Notes: generated by a model from the sequence alone, not told the origin. A stretch of DNA of 64,000 bases from Paraspadella gotoi (GCA_051294375.1 CM119270.1:16861904-16925903); one strand, 5' to 3'. Positions 1 to 13,067 are shown, numbered from the stretch's first letter. Numbers and translations: made by a program.

Positions 1-179
1 AAAGTACTAGAATTACAGCGTATGCAGCACACCGTCCCGGCTTCATATCAAGATATCGCTGCTCATTTTATACTGCAGCCAACTAACCGACATCACACAT
101 GTCTAGCATATTTCCTCCTCAACTCGCAGCACAATCTCTATCGCTCCAAAATCAACTACTCGTCTCGCTCACCCAGAAT

Positions 180-267
180 CATACTATTTCTCTCTCTTCT
201 TCTCTCTCTTCCTCTCTCTCTCTCTTCTCTCCTCTCTCTCTCTCTCCTCTCTCCTCTCTCTCAGTCA

Positions 268-302
<35 letters not shown>

Positions 303-345
303 ACTCTCTCTGCTGCTCTCTCTCCTCTGCTCTCTCTCTCATCGA
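180..345. repeat. (CT)n microsatellite
   Basis: About 165 bases of interrupted CT repeat. The Ser/Leu-rich and Arg/Glu-rich frames crossing it are low-complexity artefacts. Confidence 0.9.
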
Positions 346-665
346 GCGACATCGAAATGAACATCATAACGCCTAAATCTTATTAATCCCAATTTTGAAC
401 GCAAGACCCCAGATTATACAGAGAAAAAAAGGTTTCTCTCTTCGATTTGTGCGTGCCTCGACACGCGCCGCTCCAATCTCTCTCCTCCCTCGCCTCTCCA
501 ATCCCATTTAAGTTGCACCTGCCTCTCGCTTTTCCCTCCTCCACCCCTGCCTTCGCATGCCCCTCCCACCTCGCCCCCCTCTCGACTCTCGTCGCTCTCT
601 CCGCGCCGGATCGAGAATTACTGGGGAATTTGTTCGCTAACGGTCGGAGAAGCCTTCTGGATGGA

Positions 666-945
666 GGCTAGTCTGATGAATGATGATGATGATGAATGAT
701 GAATTGATGATGATGAATCGATGAATGATGAAATGATGATTTGATGAATGGTGATAGTGAATGATGATGATGGATGATGGTGATAATGATGATGGATGAT
801 GATCGATGTATGATGATGATGATGGATTGATCGATAATTCTCCTACGATGATGTGGATGATGATATAATTGATGCACGATTGTCACGATTGCATATGAGA
901 TGATGAATGACGCATGAATGATGATGATGAATGATGGGTGATGAT
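666..945. repeat. (GAT/GAAT)n degenerate minisatellite
   Basis: Roughly 280 bases dominated by 'gatgatgat', 'gatgaatgatg' and similar units. Its counterpart in block B is cut by the gap ending at 6,387. Confidence 0.85.
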
Positions 946-1269
946 AAAATTACTTTCTTTTATTGAGTCTGATTTATGACAAACGCTTAACATGTTAAAA
1001 CAATAGTTTCGCTTTTTCGCATTTTAACAAGCGCGACACAAATGGCGCTTTTATGTAAACCTTTGCTAATTTTACCGCATTCACTTTTTCGTATCGTTAT
1101 ATACTTTATAATTATATAAGTCAGAAAAGACGAAAGCATTAGAAGTCCTCGCATAATTCTTTAACTTAAAAAAACCGAAACGAGAATTTATCATAAATTG
1201 ATTCTGACGAAGACTTGATGACTACGCCTGTATTCACTCCATCGGAGCTCCAGTTTGGCCAAGAATCCA

Positions 1270-1307
1270 TGACACTCTCTCTCTCTCTCTCTCCTCCTCT
1301 CTCCCTC

Positions 1308-1357
<50 letters not shown>

Positions 1358-1370
1358 CTCTATCTCTCCG
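1270..1370. repeat. (CT)n microsatellite
   Basis: Interrupted CT tract inside block A. The equivalent position in block B is the gap 6,698-6,933. Confidence 0.85.
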
Positions 1371-1757
1371 TGATAATCTCCAATCTTCCAATTTTCGCCA
1401 AATTGTCACTCTCAACGGTTTCCCCTCGTAACACCCCCTCTCACTCTCTCTCTCTCTCTCTTTTTTTTGGTCGTCATCGTCATCATCGTAATTCGTCAAT
1501 CTTCGTCGTCATCTTCCGTCGTCATGGTCGTCGTCAATGGTCGTCATCTTCCACGCGACCGATGGAGTATGAAGGACTGCGAGACGACGACGAAGAACCG
1601 ACGAACGAAATAATTCAATGAAATCAATGAGACCCCCTCCTCCCCCCCTCTGCGATTTTGGAAATGAAAAATAAAATGAGGAAATGAGTAAAGGTCTTGA
1701 TTTAGCGGAGGAGAGGGACGGTGAGGTTGGGAGAGAATTACCGCTCCGATTATATAT

Positions 1758-3547
1758 GTGTTTTATTCGTTTACAACAATTACGACTTGTAACAGTCATT
1801 CAAAAGGGCATACAGCATTAAGATAAACGCATAAATTGTACAGTTTTAGCAATTCAACAAAATATAAAATATTATAAATTACAGAACGAAAAAAGGAAAA
1901 AAAAATCAACAATAAGCTGACAAGATTTTAGAAATATTGTTTCTAGAGGAAAAAGCTTGATTCAAAAGTTTTTTGATCTACAAGCAAAAATTTTGTATAG
2001 ATAATCCATTATATTCCCAAATGAGGACCTAATGATCGTACAAATCTCTCGCCACTCTATTCCAACCAAAAATTTTCATGAATGCCATCATTTAATTGCT
2101 ACATTTGACGTTTGGTCATATTCTTTTGCAAGATACTCTTTCACTGTCACCTTCCGTTACGTAAGTTCTCGTGACACACTTGGTAGTACAAACGTCCATT
2201 AAAAACTTCTTCTGAGGGTTTTACTATAAGGAATTTAAGGAGACAATGCTAGAGCGTGCTAGATCAAGAGATAACTCAGATAATGGTAAAGACAAATGCT
2301 TTTCCTACTCACTCAATGACTTCACACATACCGAGATATCGTTTCCATCTCCGCGCTCGAGCAGTCACTCGAAGAATTCCGAATGATATTTCCTTTAATT
2401 AGTAAAGAATCTTTGTTGGATAAATACTTTTTCTGTTTGCTCAATAGATACTATTCGCGTAATTGTTCTGTTTTCATTAAAATCATAAAAACTAAAAGCA
2501 ATAGAGCTACTCAAACTATAAAGTTATGTTAGCACTCACTATCAATCATTTTTTTCATACCAGAAATTGTTGGAGGATCACAAAGCTATATCGTCAGCGT
2601 AAAAATGCTAGCAGCAAATAAGTGATCTAAATATGGCAACCAAAACCATTTTCGTAATTGAAATTATCAATCATCGACCATAACTGCCCACAGATAGGGA
2701 CTTAAAAATACCACTCCTGACGAACCCCCAGAACAATAGAGAATATCTGAAAAGTGTCAGACCATCTACACTACTGCGGAGATAATGGTACCAGTAAAAG
2801 TAATAAAGTCGTAAGAAAAACATAAAGGGAAATTTTCTCTTTATGAGTTTTTAGAAATAAACACATAATGGTTTAGACGCTAGTTCAAATCTTTTGAGCT
2901 AATTCCTGTATATGTTAGCATACCTACCGTCCAGAACCCATTTTGTGCAAAAAATGATTAACGGAAGTCTTCATGACAAAAACCACATGGAAGTGTAGAA
3001 TGATTCTCTTTGTTGTAGACCGAATCATTCTGAAGGTCAACAAAATCTACACAAATTAGTGAATACGTTTATATACATACAGTAGAGCATTGTTCAAAAC
3101 ATTTGCTAAAAACAGAACTTAAAGTTATTCCTCTATAGATATTTTAGCAACTGTTAAATATCACCTCTTACTTATAGGTCACTTTTACTATTGGTAACAA
3201 TAACTCCAGACAAAAATCATTAAACCAACATAACCGTGCTGTAATAACACCATTAAATAATATGTGAGAGAGACTGTACAAACTCAAATTGTGAAGGTGC
3301 ACTAAATTAATATGCTCGTCTTAACAAAGAATCAAGAGTACTTTTTCCAGCCTTTATTTTAGATACTGCGTCTAAAATATCAATTCCAAGACAAATAGTA
3401 ACCACCGTTAATAGAAATCATTACAATGTCTGTGCGATGATGCATTAAGATTAAATATATATACGCCGTTCTTAAATAGAAGGTATCTTTTAATTTTCAT
3501 TAATAATGATCAAAATCATCATAAATACTTATTTAAAGTGTTGACGC
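1758..3547 (-). mobile_element. Decayed LINE (non-LTR retrotransposon) fragment
   Basis: This AT-rich 1.8-kb segment is absent from the matching position of block B (near 7,195), so it behaves as an insertion. Read on the minus strand it carries broken reverse-transcriptase motifs in the right order: a GVRQ motif at 2,717-2,728 and, after several frame breaks, FYADDIAL at 2,583-2,606. The latter is the catalytic YADD box of LINE reverse transcriptases. Stops and frameshifts are frequent, so it is dead. I cannot see an endonuclease domain, a clear tail or target-site duplication, and cannot assign the clade. Boundaries come from comparison with block B. Confidence 0.6.
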
Positions 3548-4254
3548 AATGGGTGTCCTGGGGTATAGGGGAAGTGTTAGGGGGTTGGCACTGGGGGGGC
3601 TGGGGGCGGCTGCAGAGGACTGGGAGATTAATATATTGGCTAGAGATCTCAGGTTTTAATAACTCTTTTGGTATGATAAGAATAAAAAGTCGAAGGAGCA
3701 ACAAACGTAAGGCAAAGATGGTTTCAATAAAAGGTACAATTTCAAACTTTGCTCTACTAATTGATCGATGTAGTAATCTACTATCTAGTATAATGATACA
3801 TTTATTTTAATAATAATTATTTGACTAAATATATAAAGCCTGCCGGCACCAGCAGGCGGGTTTCCTGTTGTACCAGAACGTTTCTATTTGGATTTCGTGT
3901 GATGAAACGTATTGAGAAACGCGACGACGACAGACGACGACAGAGACGACGACGACGGACGACGACGACGACGACGAACCGAAGCGTAATTTGAGAAGAA
4001 TATTAATACTAACCTATATGGTCCCGGTCAATAACAGAGGGGGAAGAGGTGGCTGCCGGAGGTGGTTTGGTGGAGACCACCCTGTTTAGACCAGATCGTA
4101 AGGGGGCGGAGAAACGGGGGAGGGACGGAGACCTGAAAGGAGAAGGAGAAAGCGAGACGAGTATAGATCGGATCGATTGGGAAAGTTGTAAGGGGAGAAA
4201 AGACTCAGATGGCAAATGTTCGTCGAGAAATCGGGAGAGGTCACAGAATTCCTC

Positions 4255-4304
4255 CTCTTCTTCTCTCTCTCTCTCTCTCTCTCTCTCTTCATCTCTCTCC
4301 TTCT

Positions 4305-4338
<34 letters not shown>

Positions 4339-4430
4339 ATCACACCCACCCCCACCCCCCCCCCCCCAACCCCCACCCGCCCACGCCCCCCCCCCCCCCC
4401 CCACCCGCGCCCACCACGCCCCCCCGCACG
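4255..4430. repeat. (CT)n tract followed by C-rich tract
   Basis: A CT microsatellite runs to about 4,345 and is followed by about 85 bases of mostly C. Both sit inside block A; block B has a pure CT tract at the same place and lacks the C-rich part. Confidence 0.85.
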
Positions 4431-5226
4431 GCCTCCATCTCATTCCTGATTTTCCGCTCATAAGAAAACGAATATCGATTTAAAGCAAAATCTGTTGAGC
4501 GAGACTCGAGAGTTTGTCTCTTCTGATATCCAAAGATTCGTCGAAGACAGAACGGAAAAGCCAAACAGAAACATATGATTCGTGCAGATCTTTTTTCGCT
4601 CTGTTGTTGTTGTTTGTTTTTGGTTCGTGCCGGTAGGTGACAATGCATTGGTTATTCTCATAAATATGCTATAATGCCACATTTCTGAACTAGGTATCCT
4701 GTAAAAGATTATCCAAACAATATGTTCTTGGGAAAGAGCTTGTTATTTGTTTCATTCCTCCGTCAACTCTATAAACCACGCCTGTTCCTTCGTTGAAATA
4801 ATCTTGCAAGGGACCTGCGCGTATTGGTCATTATCTTGTAAGAATGATGGAAGCCTAAATCACAAAGCCTGATACCGAAGGCCAGGAAAGATTGCTTATA
4901 TTTATTAAATTATTATATTCGGTTGTACCAGATATATCAATAAAACAATTTATGCAAAATTAAAACGTGGAAAATGTTGAGCCAACGACGATCCGAAAGA
5001 AAAAAACGGCGATCACGGGTAAACTATAAAAGGACACTAAACGACGAACGACGACGACGACGGAACTCGAAGCGAACGACGGACGTACGTAACGACGACG
5101 ACGACGACGACGTACGATCGAACGGACGAAAACATTTTCTCCTGGCTCGATCCGCCCGTCTTTTCCGGAGATCTGAGAAATATCGAGGAAGGAGGACATA
5201 ATCGAGTTTCGTCTGTTCGGAGTCGC

Positions 5227-5314
5227 TGACGTCAAACGTCGTCGTTGGTCGTCGTCGTCGTCACTTTTGGGCGTTCGTTGTCCCGTGGCGCGGTGACGTC
5301 GAAACGTGACGTCA
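5227..5314. promoter_or_regulatory. Cluster of CRE/ATF-like sites
   Basis: Two perfect TGACGTCA palindromes (5,227-5,234 and 5,307-5,314) and one near match TGACGTCG (5,294-5,301) lie within 90 bases. TGACGTCA is the consensus bound by CREB/ATF-family bZIP factors. All three are kept in block B. No recognised gene starts nearby, so promoter function is only a suggestion. Confidence 0.4.
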
Positions 5315-7689
5315 AGTCGAAAGAAGCTCGACCCGTTCGGAGAGGCTGATACCGAGGGAGAGAAGAAATTTGAGCGAAGGAGACAATATTCAACTCGTTT
5401 GTTTAATGTTGTAATACTAAATTGTCTCCTTTTAAAAAAATAAATCAATTCGTTTGTTCCCTGCGAGGTATCGACGCCCGTCTGTTTGGCCGAACCGCGC
5501 AACCTGCGACGCTTTGACGTGTTGGAACCTGATCTCCTTGTTGAAACCCTCAACCACAAAGTAACTAAATTCTCCGCTCTTTGCCACAACCGTCCCCTTC
5601 ACCACGATTCCTGTCAATTTGCCGCAAACTAACCGACATGCTACAATTTCTAGATATTTCCCCAACTCGCAGCAAACATCTATCGCTCCAAAATCAACCT
5701 CGTCTCGCTAACCCAGAAAAAAAAACTATTTCTCTCTCTCTCTCTCTCTCTCTCTCNNNNNNNNNNNNNNNNNNNNNNNNNNNNNNNNNNNNNNNNNNNN
5801 NNNNNNNNNNNNNNNNNNNNNNNNNNNNNNNNNNNNNNNNNNNNNNNNNNNNNNNNNNNNNNNNNNNNNNNNNNNNNNNNNNNNNNNNNNNNNNNNNNNN
5901 NNNNNNNNNNNNNNNNNNNNNNNNNNNNNNNNNNNNNNNNNNNNNNNNNNNNNNNNNNNNNNNNNNNNNNNNNNNNNNNNNNNNNNNNNNNNNNNNNNNN
6001 NNNNNNNNNNNNNNNNNNNNNNNNNNNNNNNNNNNNNNNNNNNNNNNNNNNNNNNNNNNNNNNNNNNNNNNNNNNNNNNNNNNNNNNNNNNNNNNNNNNN
6101 NNNNNNNNNNNNNNNNNNNNNNNNNNNNNNNNNNNNNNNNNNNNNNNNNNNNNNNNNNNNNNNNNNNNNNNNNNNNNNNNNNNNNNNNNNNNNNNNNNNN
6201 NNNNNNNNNNNNNNNNNNNNNNNNNNNNNNNNNNNNNNNNNNNNNNNNNNNNNNNNNNNNNNNNNNNNNNNNNNNNNNNNNNNNNNNNNNNNNNNNNNNN
6301 NNNNNNNNNNNNNNNNNNNNNNNNNNNNNNNNNNNNNNNNNNNNNNNNNNNNNNNNNNNNNNNNNNNNNNNNNNNNNNNNNNNNNNNTGATGATGATGAT
6401 GATGATGATGATGATGGTGATGATAAAAATTATTTCTTATGAGTCTGATTTATGACAAACGCTTAACTATGTATAAAACAATAGTTGTTTCGCAATTTTA
6501 ACAAGCGCGACACAATGGCGCTTTTATGTAAACCTTTGCTAATTTACCGCATTCACTTTTTCGGATGTTATACTATTCTATAATTATATAAGTAGAAAGA
6601 CGAAAGCATATAGAAGTCCTGGTAATTCTTTTAACTTAAAAAAACCGAAACGGAGAATTTATCATAAATTGATTCTGACGAAGACTTTGATGACTACNNN
6701 NNNNNNNNNNNNNNNNNNNNNNNNNNNNNNNNNNNNNNNNNNNNNNNNNNNNNNNNNNNNNNNNNNNNNNNNNNNNNNNNNNNNNNNNNNNNNNNNNNNN
6801 NNNNNNNNNNNNNNNNNNNNNNNNNNNNNNNNNNNNNNNNNNNNNNNNNNNNNNNNNNNNNNNNNNNNNNNNNNNNNNNNNNNNNNNNNNNNNNNNNNNN
6901 NNNNNNNNNNNNNNNNNNNNNNNNNNNNNNNNNTTTTTGGTCGTCATCGTCATCATCGTAATTCGTCATCTTCGTCGTCATCTTCGTCGTCATGGTCGTC
7001 GTCATGGTCGTCATCTTCCACGCGACCGATGGAGTATGAAGGACTGCGAGGACGACGACGAAAGCGACGACGAAAACGACGACGAAATAATCCGATGAAA
7101 TCAATGAGTCTCGATTTGGAAAATGAAAAATAAAATGAGGAAAAATGAGTAAAGGTCTTATTAGCGGGAGGAGTTGGGACGGTGAGGTTGGGAGAGATTA
7201 CGCCGATTAATGGGGTGCACTGAGGGGTAAGGGGTAGTGTTAGGGTTGGCACTGGGGGGCTGGGGGGCTGGGGGGCTGGGGATAAATAGCGGGATCCAGG
7301 TTTATAAATCTTTGGTATGAGAAAGATAAAAAGTCGAAGGAGCAACAAGCGAAGCAAGATGATTTCAATAAAAGGTACAATTTCAAACTTTGCTCTACTA
7401 AATGATCGATGTAGTAGGTAGTATAATGATCATTATTTTAAAACAATTATTTTTTTAAATAATAAACCGCGACAGCAGCGGTTTCCTCCATTTGACCAAA
7501 ACGTTTCTAAATTTGGATTTCGTGTGAGAAACGATTGAGAAAACGACGACGACGACGACCGAAGCGTATTTGAAGAAAAGATTAACTAATTGCCCGGTCA
7601 ATAACCGGAGAGGGGAAGAGGTGGTGCCAGAGGTGGTTGGTGAGAGACCACCATGTTTGACCAGATCGTAACGGAGGCGGAGAAAGGGG

Positions 7690-7735
7690 GAGGGACTGAC
7701 GGACGGACGGACGGACGGACTGACGGATAGACGGA
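7690..7735. repeat. (GGAC)n / (TGAC)n microsatellite
   Basis: Short tetranucleotide run of GGAC and TGAC units in block B. Block A has no such run at the equivalent place, so it expanded or contracted between copies. Confidence 0.8.
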
Positions 7736-7805
7736 TCGAGGGAAAGTTGGAAGGGAGAAGGACTCGTTGGCAAATGTCGAAAATCGGGACGAGGTCACCA
7801 GATTT

Positions 7806-7806
7806 C

Positions 7807-7895
<89 letters not shown>
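7806..7895. repeat. (CT)n microsatellite, about 90 bases
   Basis: Near-perfect CT tract in block B, equivalent to the shorter interrupted tract near 4,260 in block A. Confidence 0.95.
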
Positions 7896-7899
<4 letters not shown>

Positions 7900-8526
7900 G
7901 ATTTTCCGCTCATAACGAAAACGAATAATCGGATTTAAAGCGAAATCTGGTTGAGCGAGACTCGGAGAGTTTGTCTCTTCTGATATCCAAAGATTCGTCG
8001 CGACAAACGGAGCCAACAAATTATGATTCGCGCAAGATTTTGTTGTTGTTGTTGTTGTTTCGTTGCGTAAAACAGTGACAATGTTGATGATTCTCCTTAT
8101 TGCCTAATGTCAAATTTCTGGCACTAAGGTATCCTGTATAAGATTATCCAACAATATGTTCTTGGGAAAGAGCTTGTATTTGTTCATTCCTACGTCTACT
8201 CTTTAACTATATGTAAACTATATTTCAAACATAATAAAACAAATTAATGCATTAAAAAATTTATTTTTCTCTTTTATTTCTCCCGTAATAAACTGATTCC
8301 TTCGTTGAAATAATCTTGCTATGTCATTATCTTGTAAGAATGATGGAAGCCTTAAATCACCAAAGCCTGTCCGAACCAAAGTCAGGGGCAAGATTGCTTA
8401 TTTATTAAATTTTTATATTGGTTGTACCAATTTCATAAACATTTATCAAAATTAAAAACGTGGAAATGTTGACCAACGAACGATCCCAGAACAAACGGCG
8501 TCACGGGGTAAAACTATAAAAGGACA

Positions 8527-8530
8527 CTAA

Positions 8531-8585
<55 letters not shown>
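8527..8585. repeat. (ACG)n microsatellite
   Basis: About 58 bases of uninterrupted ACG triplets. The matching part of block A (5,040-5,115) is the same triplet but interrupted. Confidence 0.95.
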
Positions 8586-8675
8586 ACATTTAGCCGGACT
8601 CGATCCGCCCGCTTTCCGGAAATCTGAGAAATATCGAGGAAGGAGGAACAAATCGAGTTTCGTCGTCGAAGTCGC

Positions 8676-8757
8676 TGACGTCAAACGTCGTCGTTGGCGT
8701 CGTCGTCGTCTTTGGCGTCGTTGTCCCGTGGCGCGGTGACGTCGAAACGTGACGTCA
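8676..8757. promoter_or_regulatory. Cluster of CRE/ATF-like sites (block B copy)
   Basis: Perfect TGACGTCA at 8,676-8,683 and 8,750-8,757, and TGACGTCG at 8,737-8,744. The same three sites occur in the same order in block A. Function is inferred from the consensus alone. Confidence 0.4.
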
Positions 8758-8812
8758 AGTTCGAAAGAAGCTCGACCCGTCGGAGAGGCTGATACCGAGG
8801 GAGAGATGATAA

Positions 8813-10816
8813 GAGCATAAGTTTGTTTTAATAATGATAGTTAAATATTACGATTTTTTTTAACTCTAGTATGTGTTACCTATATACATGTATACATAAA
8901 ATTCTACAAATATTTTAATTTAAATTCTAGTTTTTAAGCAAATGAAATTGAAACAAACCTACATATACTATATACTATATACTACATATACTTTATTTTT
9001 GTTGTTTTATTAAAGATCCCATTGACCCATTGATACTAATCTTACCATAAACTTTTTTTCATATTGATTTTTATGACAAAAGTAGTGATGGTAATTTTCA
9101 AAGAGATTTTTACGATATCCATCTTTATGGTCAACGAAGCTATTCGTAAAAAAAAAAGAACAATTTCCGATAATATTTTATTCATGATAATTTAATGACA
9201 TATTTTGATTTCGTTGGAAAGATCTGCCCTTTTTTTTCGAGGCTTCGACCTCCATGAATGAAAAACGACGACAACAATGAAAACAATAACGACGACGACG
9301 ACGACGACGACGAACGACGGATTAAAAACGGGAAAATAACTTTGCGCTCCAATGTTTACGAGGACGAGTTTAGGGACGAAAGCCCCTTTTGTCATTTTAC
9401 GATTCTACCCTTCGGGTCCTTTTTTAGCCTCCTTGTCACTCTCCCCCCCCCCGTTACCTCCTGCGCCCCATCTTCATTCCTCCCCCCCCAAACGCGTTAC
9501 GGAATTTCGATTCTTCGTCTCCCCTCACCCCCCCGCCCCCTCGCTGATACGATTCCAGTGAGTGCGTGACCGGGGGGGGTGTGAGCTGCCGCGGGTNNNN
9601 NNNNNNNNNNNNNNNNNNNNNNNNNNNNNNNNNNNNNNNNNNNNNNNNNNNGGGGGGGGAGGAATGAATGGGAGAGATGAATGAGAGGATGAATGGGGGG
9701 AAGTACTGAGTGAATTGAGTGAATGAGTGAATTGAATGAGTGAATTGAATGGACGAATTTGAGGATTTTCTTTCACGATCGCAATTTATCCTATTTTTGG
9801 GGTTTTTTTTGTTTTTTGTTTTTTTGAGTGAGGTCAGTAAGTCAGTTTGAAGTGAGCGACTTCCTGACAAGAGTCTACGCGTTTCGAAATATTATACGAA
9901 TGATTTTTATTAAACAACTTTGTAATTGTAATCGCAAGAAGAAGAAATGACTTCANNNNNNNNNNNNNNNNNNNNNNNNNNNNNNNNNNNNNNNNNNNNN
10001 NNNNNNNNNNNNNNNNNNNNNNNNNNNNNNNNNNNNNNNNNNNNNNNNNNNNNNNNNNNNNNNNNNNNNNNNNNNNNNNNNNNNNNNNNNNNNNNNNNNN
10101 NNNNNNNNNNNNNNNNNNNNNNNNNNNNNNNNNNNNNNNNNNNNNTACCCCCGGGGGAGTCGCCGAAAGCCTCGGGGTGATTCCAACACAATGAGCCAGG
10201 GATAAAGACGTTTGTGCCCATGGATCGAAGGCCGTGACCCGTCGAGTTGTCTATGGTGAAGCGATATGGTGCGCGACGCTGTGGGTTTCGTGCGTCGTTG
10301 ACTGTGGATTCGTGACGACGGGGAAAAGCTTAGGAAANNNNNNNNNNNNNNNNNNNNNNNNNNNNNNNNNNNNNNNNNNNNNNNNNNNNNNNNNNNNNNN
10401 NNNNNNNNNNNNNNNNNNNNNNNNNNNNNNNNNNNNNNNNNNNNNNNNNNNNNNNNNNNNNNNNNNNNNNNNNNNNNNNNNNNNNNNNNCAAATGTTTCT
10501 TTTTTTTTTTGATAAATTAGAAGAAAAGAAAATAATGGAAAAGAAGGAAAAAGAAAGAAAGAAATTTCAGTTCAGTTGAAAGATGAAATGTAAAAAAACT
10601 AAGAGATAATGATTCTAGATGATTCTAAATGATTCTAGATGATTCTAGATGATTTTAAATATTCGATTTTACCGCCTTCTAACGATTCTATGAAACTTTT
10701 TCTCTTTCACTTCGCGAAATACGGAATAAATTTGATCGGAATATTCAAATTATATTTTTGTGTCGCGTTTCCGCTTCTCTTTTAGGAAAAGTCAAGTGGA
10801 GGCGATAAGCACAGGA

Positions 10817-10855
<39 letters not shown>

Positions 10856-13042
10856 NNNNNNNNNNNNNNNNNNNNNNNNNNNNNNNNNNNNNNNNNNNNN
10901 NNNNNNNNNNNNNNNNNNNNNNNNNNNNNNNNNNNNNNNNNNNNNNNNNNNNNNNNNNNNNNNNNNNNNNNNNNNNNNNNNNNNNNNNNNNNNNNNNNNN
11001 NNNNNNNNNNNNNNNNNNNNNNNNNNNNNNNNNNNNNNNNNNNNNNNNNNNNNNNNNACACAAAAAAAAAAAAGAGAGTGATTCTCTCTCTCTCTTCTCC
11101 TCTCGTCTCTCTCTCTCTCTCTCTTATCCCTCTTCCTACGAATACAATAAAATTCTCCCCCATAAATTCTTTCTCCCTCAAACGATTCCATCTTCTTGCT
11201 GTTCTTCTCGACCATCTGCCGATTTGCTCATTCGTTAAAGAACAATGAAGATAGAAATACAATAGGGCGCCAACTGGGACTGGCGCCTCGTCGTCGTCAA
11301 AAAGTCTTCGTTTTTGTTTTCCCTTTTTCCTCGGTTTTCGCGATGAGAAATGACCACAGGTGGTCGAAAGGAGGTGGTCGAAAGGAGGTGAAATTTAACT
11401 TGAAGTCGCTTCATATGGATTAGTAGTAGACAAAACAAATATGATTTATCCATTCATTTAATAAATAAGCTGTCTTGCACCTATCTTAGGACACTGTACA
11501 AGCTATCGTGGTTTACGAAAAAACACATGAAATTGGCCTTGCCAATATTAAATTATTTATTCATTTAATAAGTTATCTTGTCCCCTGACTCTGGAGGGGC
11601 TACATTATGATGGGGTCAGGCCGCCATCCCTCTTTTCGATCAATTTTTGTAATCCACGAGTTAACGTTTATTCTTCGGAATTTTCCTAACTTTAAGCTAC
11701 ATTTATTTATTGATATTGGTCACATTGATCACGGCGAAGAAAAAATTTCTCACAAAACAAACCCGTCGCGTATTTTCCAGCGACGGCCCGTGATCGCCTT
11801 TCACGGGTTCAGTGAAAGTTCACGCTTCGGATCGATCGATCTAAAAAAATATTCCGATGCAAAAAAAAATATAAATTGAATCTTTTTTTCGACCGAAATA
11901 AAACCATTTACGTAGAGCAAGTCGTTTTTCTTTTCTTTTTTTTTATCGGGACCGAATGATAACTGAATCAAACGAATATGAATGATGGATATGAATTAGT
12001 AATAGTTTATTATTGAATTCTTTGCATTCCAACTTACATGTCCTTTGCCAGTGGGCAACACGACGACGACAATGACAAGGAACGTAACTTGATATGTTGT
12101 CCATTTGTCCATTTACCACTGAAACTAAGAAGAAAATGTCTAAAATTACGAAAGAATTTCGTTCACGACGATAAAATTTTCAATTTTAAAAATCCCCTCC
12201 CTCCCTCCTCCTCTCTCCCTCTCTTCCTCTATCTTTCCCCACCCTAATTAAACAACATTCTGGCTGCAGCCTCTCAAGGCAAGTCTCAAGTCTACCATCT
12301 TAGACAGCTTTGAGAGTGAGGTAGTCCCTCGTTGGACGAATGCCTTTCAAGTCAAGTCAAGACGACGACGAAGACTACGATGACCAATTTCCCTCCTTGC
12401 AAATCTAAAAAAAACGGGAAGTTTAAAGCAAAAATTGCGTCTTTTTTTTTTTAATAAACAGAATAATTATTGATAGCGACTCTGACCGACGACGATAACG
12501 ACGACCACAACTGAATCGAATGACCGCNNNNNNNNNNNNNNNNNNNNNNNNNNNNNNNNNNNNNNNNNNNNNNNNNNNNNNNNNNNNNNNNNNNNNNNNN
12601 NNNNNNNNNNNNNNNNNNNNNNNNNNNNNNNNNNNNNNNNNNNNNNNNNNNNNNNNNNNNNNNNNNNNNNNNNNNNNNNNNNNNNNNNNNNNNNNNNNNN
12701 NNNNNNNNNNNNNNNCGCGACGACCACAAAGACGACGATAACGACGACCACAATGACGACGATAACGATGACCACAACTGAATCGATTGACCGTGACGAC
12801 GACAATGACAACGATAAAAAAAAAGTCAACGATGACGCATCGAGAAAGGTTGACTCAGTGAAGGTTAATCCTTTGCTCCTTAACCTGACCCCCTCCGCCC
12901 TATTGATCCCTTACCCTCGTTCTCGCGCTGCGACGGGACACTCACCCGTTTTGTCGGAGGTAAGGATGTTTAACGCCGGGGATGGCGGGCTGGCGGTGAG
13001 TCAATGAATTTTAGATTAGAGAGGAGGAGGAGGAGGAGGAGG
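8813..13042. other. Gene-poor region with five N gaps
   Basis: AT-rich DNA alternating with short GC-rich pieces, CGA triplet runs (9,290-9,312; 12,720-12,775), a CT tract running into the gap at 10,856, and gaps at 9,597-9,651, 9,956-10,145, 10,338-10,489, 10,856-11,057 and 12,528-12,715. The GC-rich piece at 10,146-10,337 is isolated between two gaps and could hide part of an exon, but I recognise no protein in it. Confidence 0.5.
11445..11600. repeat. Possible dispersed repeat, similar to about 54,895-55,020
   Basis: The phrase 'ttcatttaataa' followed by a 'gtcttg'-like run appears twice here (near 11,452 and 11,563). The 'acaagctatcgtggttta' stretch near 11,499 resembles 'acaagctttcgtgggtta' near 54,930 in a DCLK intron. 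This suggests an old interspersed element; class and boundaries are unknown. Confidence 0.3.
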
Positions 13043-13067
13043 NNNNNNNNNNNNNNNNNNNNNNNNN

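Larger units (their letters stand above)
70..5370. repeat. Block A of a large direct duplication (noncoding)
   Basis: This stretch matches 5,620-8,812 in the same order and orientation. Landmarks shared by both are the 'aactaaccgacat' start, a CT tract, a GAT tract, a 'gagtctgatttatgacaaa' segment, a GTC/CGT-rich segment ending in 'gaccgatggagtatgaagg', a G-rich segment, a second CT tract and a CRE-rich end. Block A differs by a 1.8-kb LINE insertion and many small indels. I find no protein-coding exon in it; the long frames are CT or CGA repeats. It could be an uncollapsed allele or a real tandem duplication. Confidence 0.75.
5620..8812. repeat. Block B of the large direct duplication (noncoding)
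   Basis: Second copy of the 70-5,370 sequence, interrupted by gaps at 5,757-6,387 and 6,698-6,933. It lacks the LINE insertion but has about 80 extra AT-rich bases near 8,210-8,290. Similarity to block A ends after 'gctgataccgagggagaga' at about 8,812. No coding exon is recognisable. Confidence 0.75.

Noticed and set aside
180-367. Ser/Leu-rich and Arg/Glu-rich open frames over CT tracts, here and at many other sites
   Set aside because: They are translations of dinucleotide repeats, open in several frames on both strands, with no non-repetitive protein sequence.
4009-4461. Gly/Pro-rich frames over the C-rich tract
   Set aside because: Homopolymer and CT repeat translation, absent from block B.
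5581-6390. Long frames running through N gaps, here and at 19,410-20,926 and 17,621-18,448
   Set aside because: Most of their length is unknown sequence; the known ends are low complexity.
9258-9569. 103-codon frame starting with poly-Asp
   Set aside because: The start is an ACG-repeat translation and the rest resembles nothing I know; no splice structure supports it.
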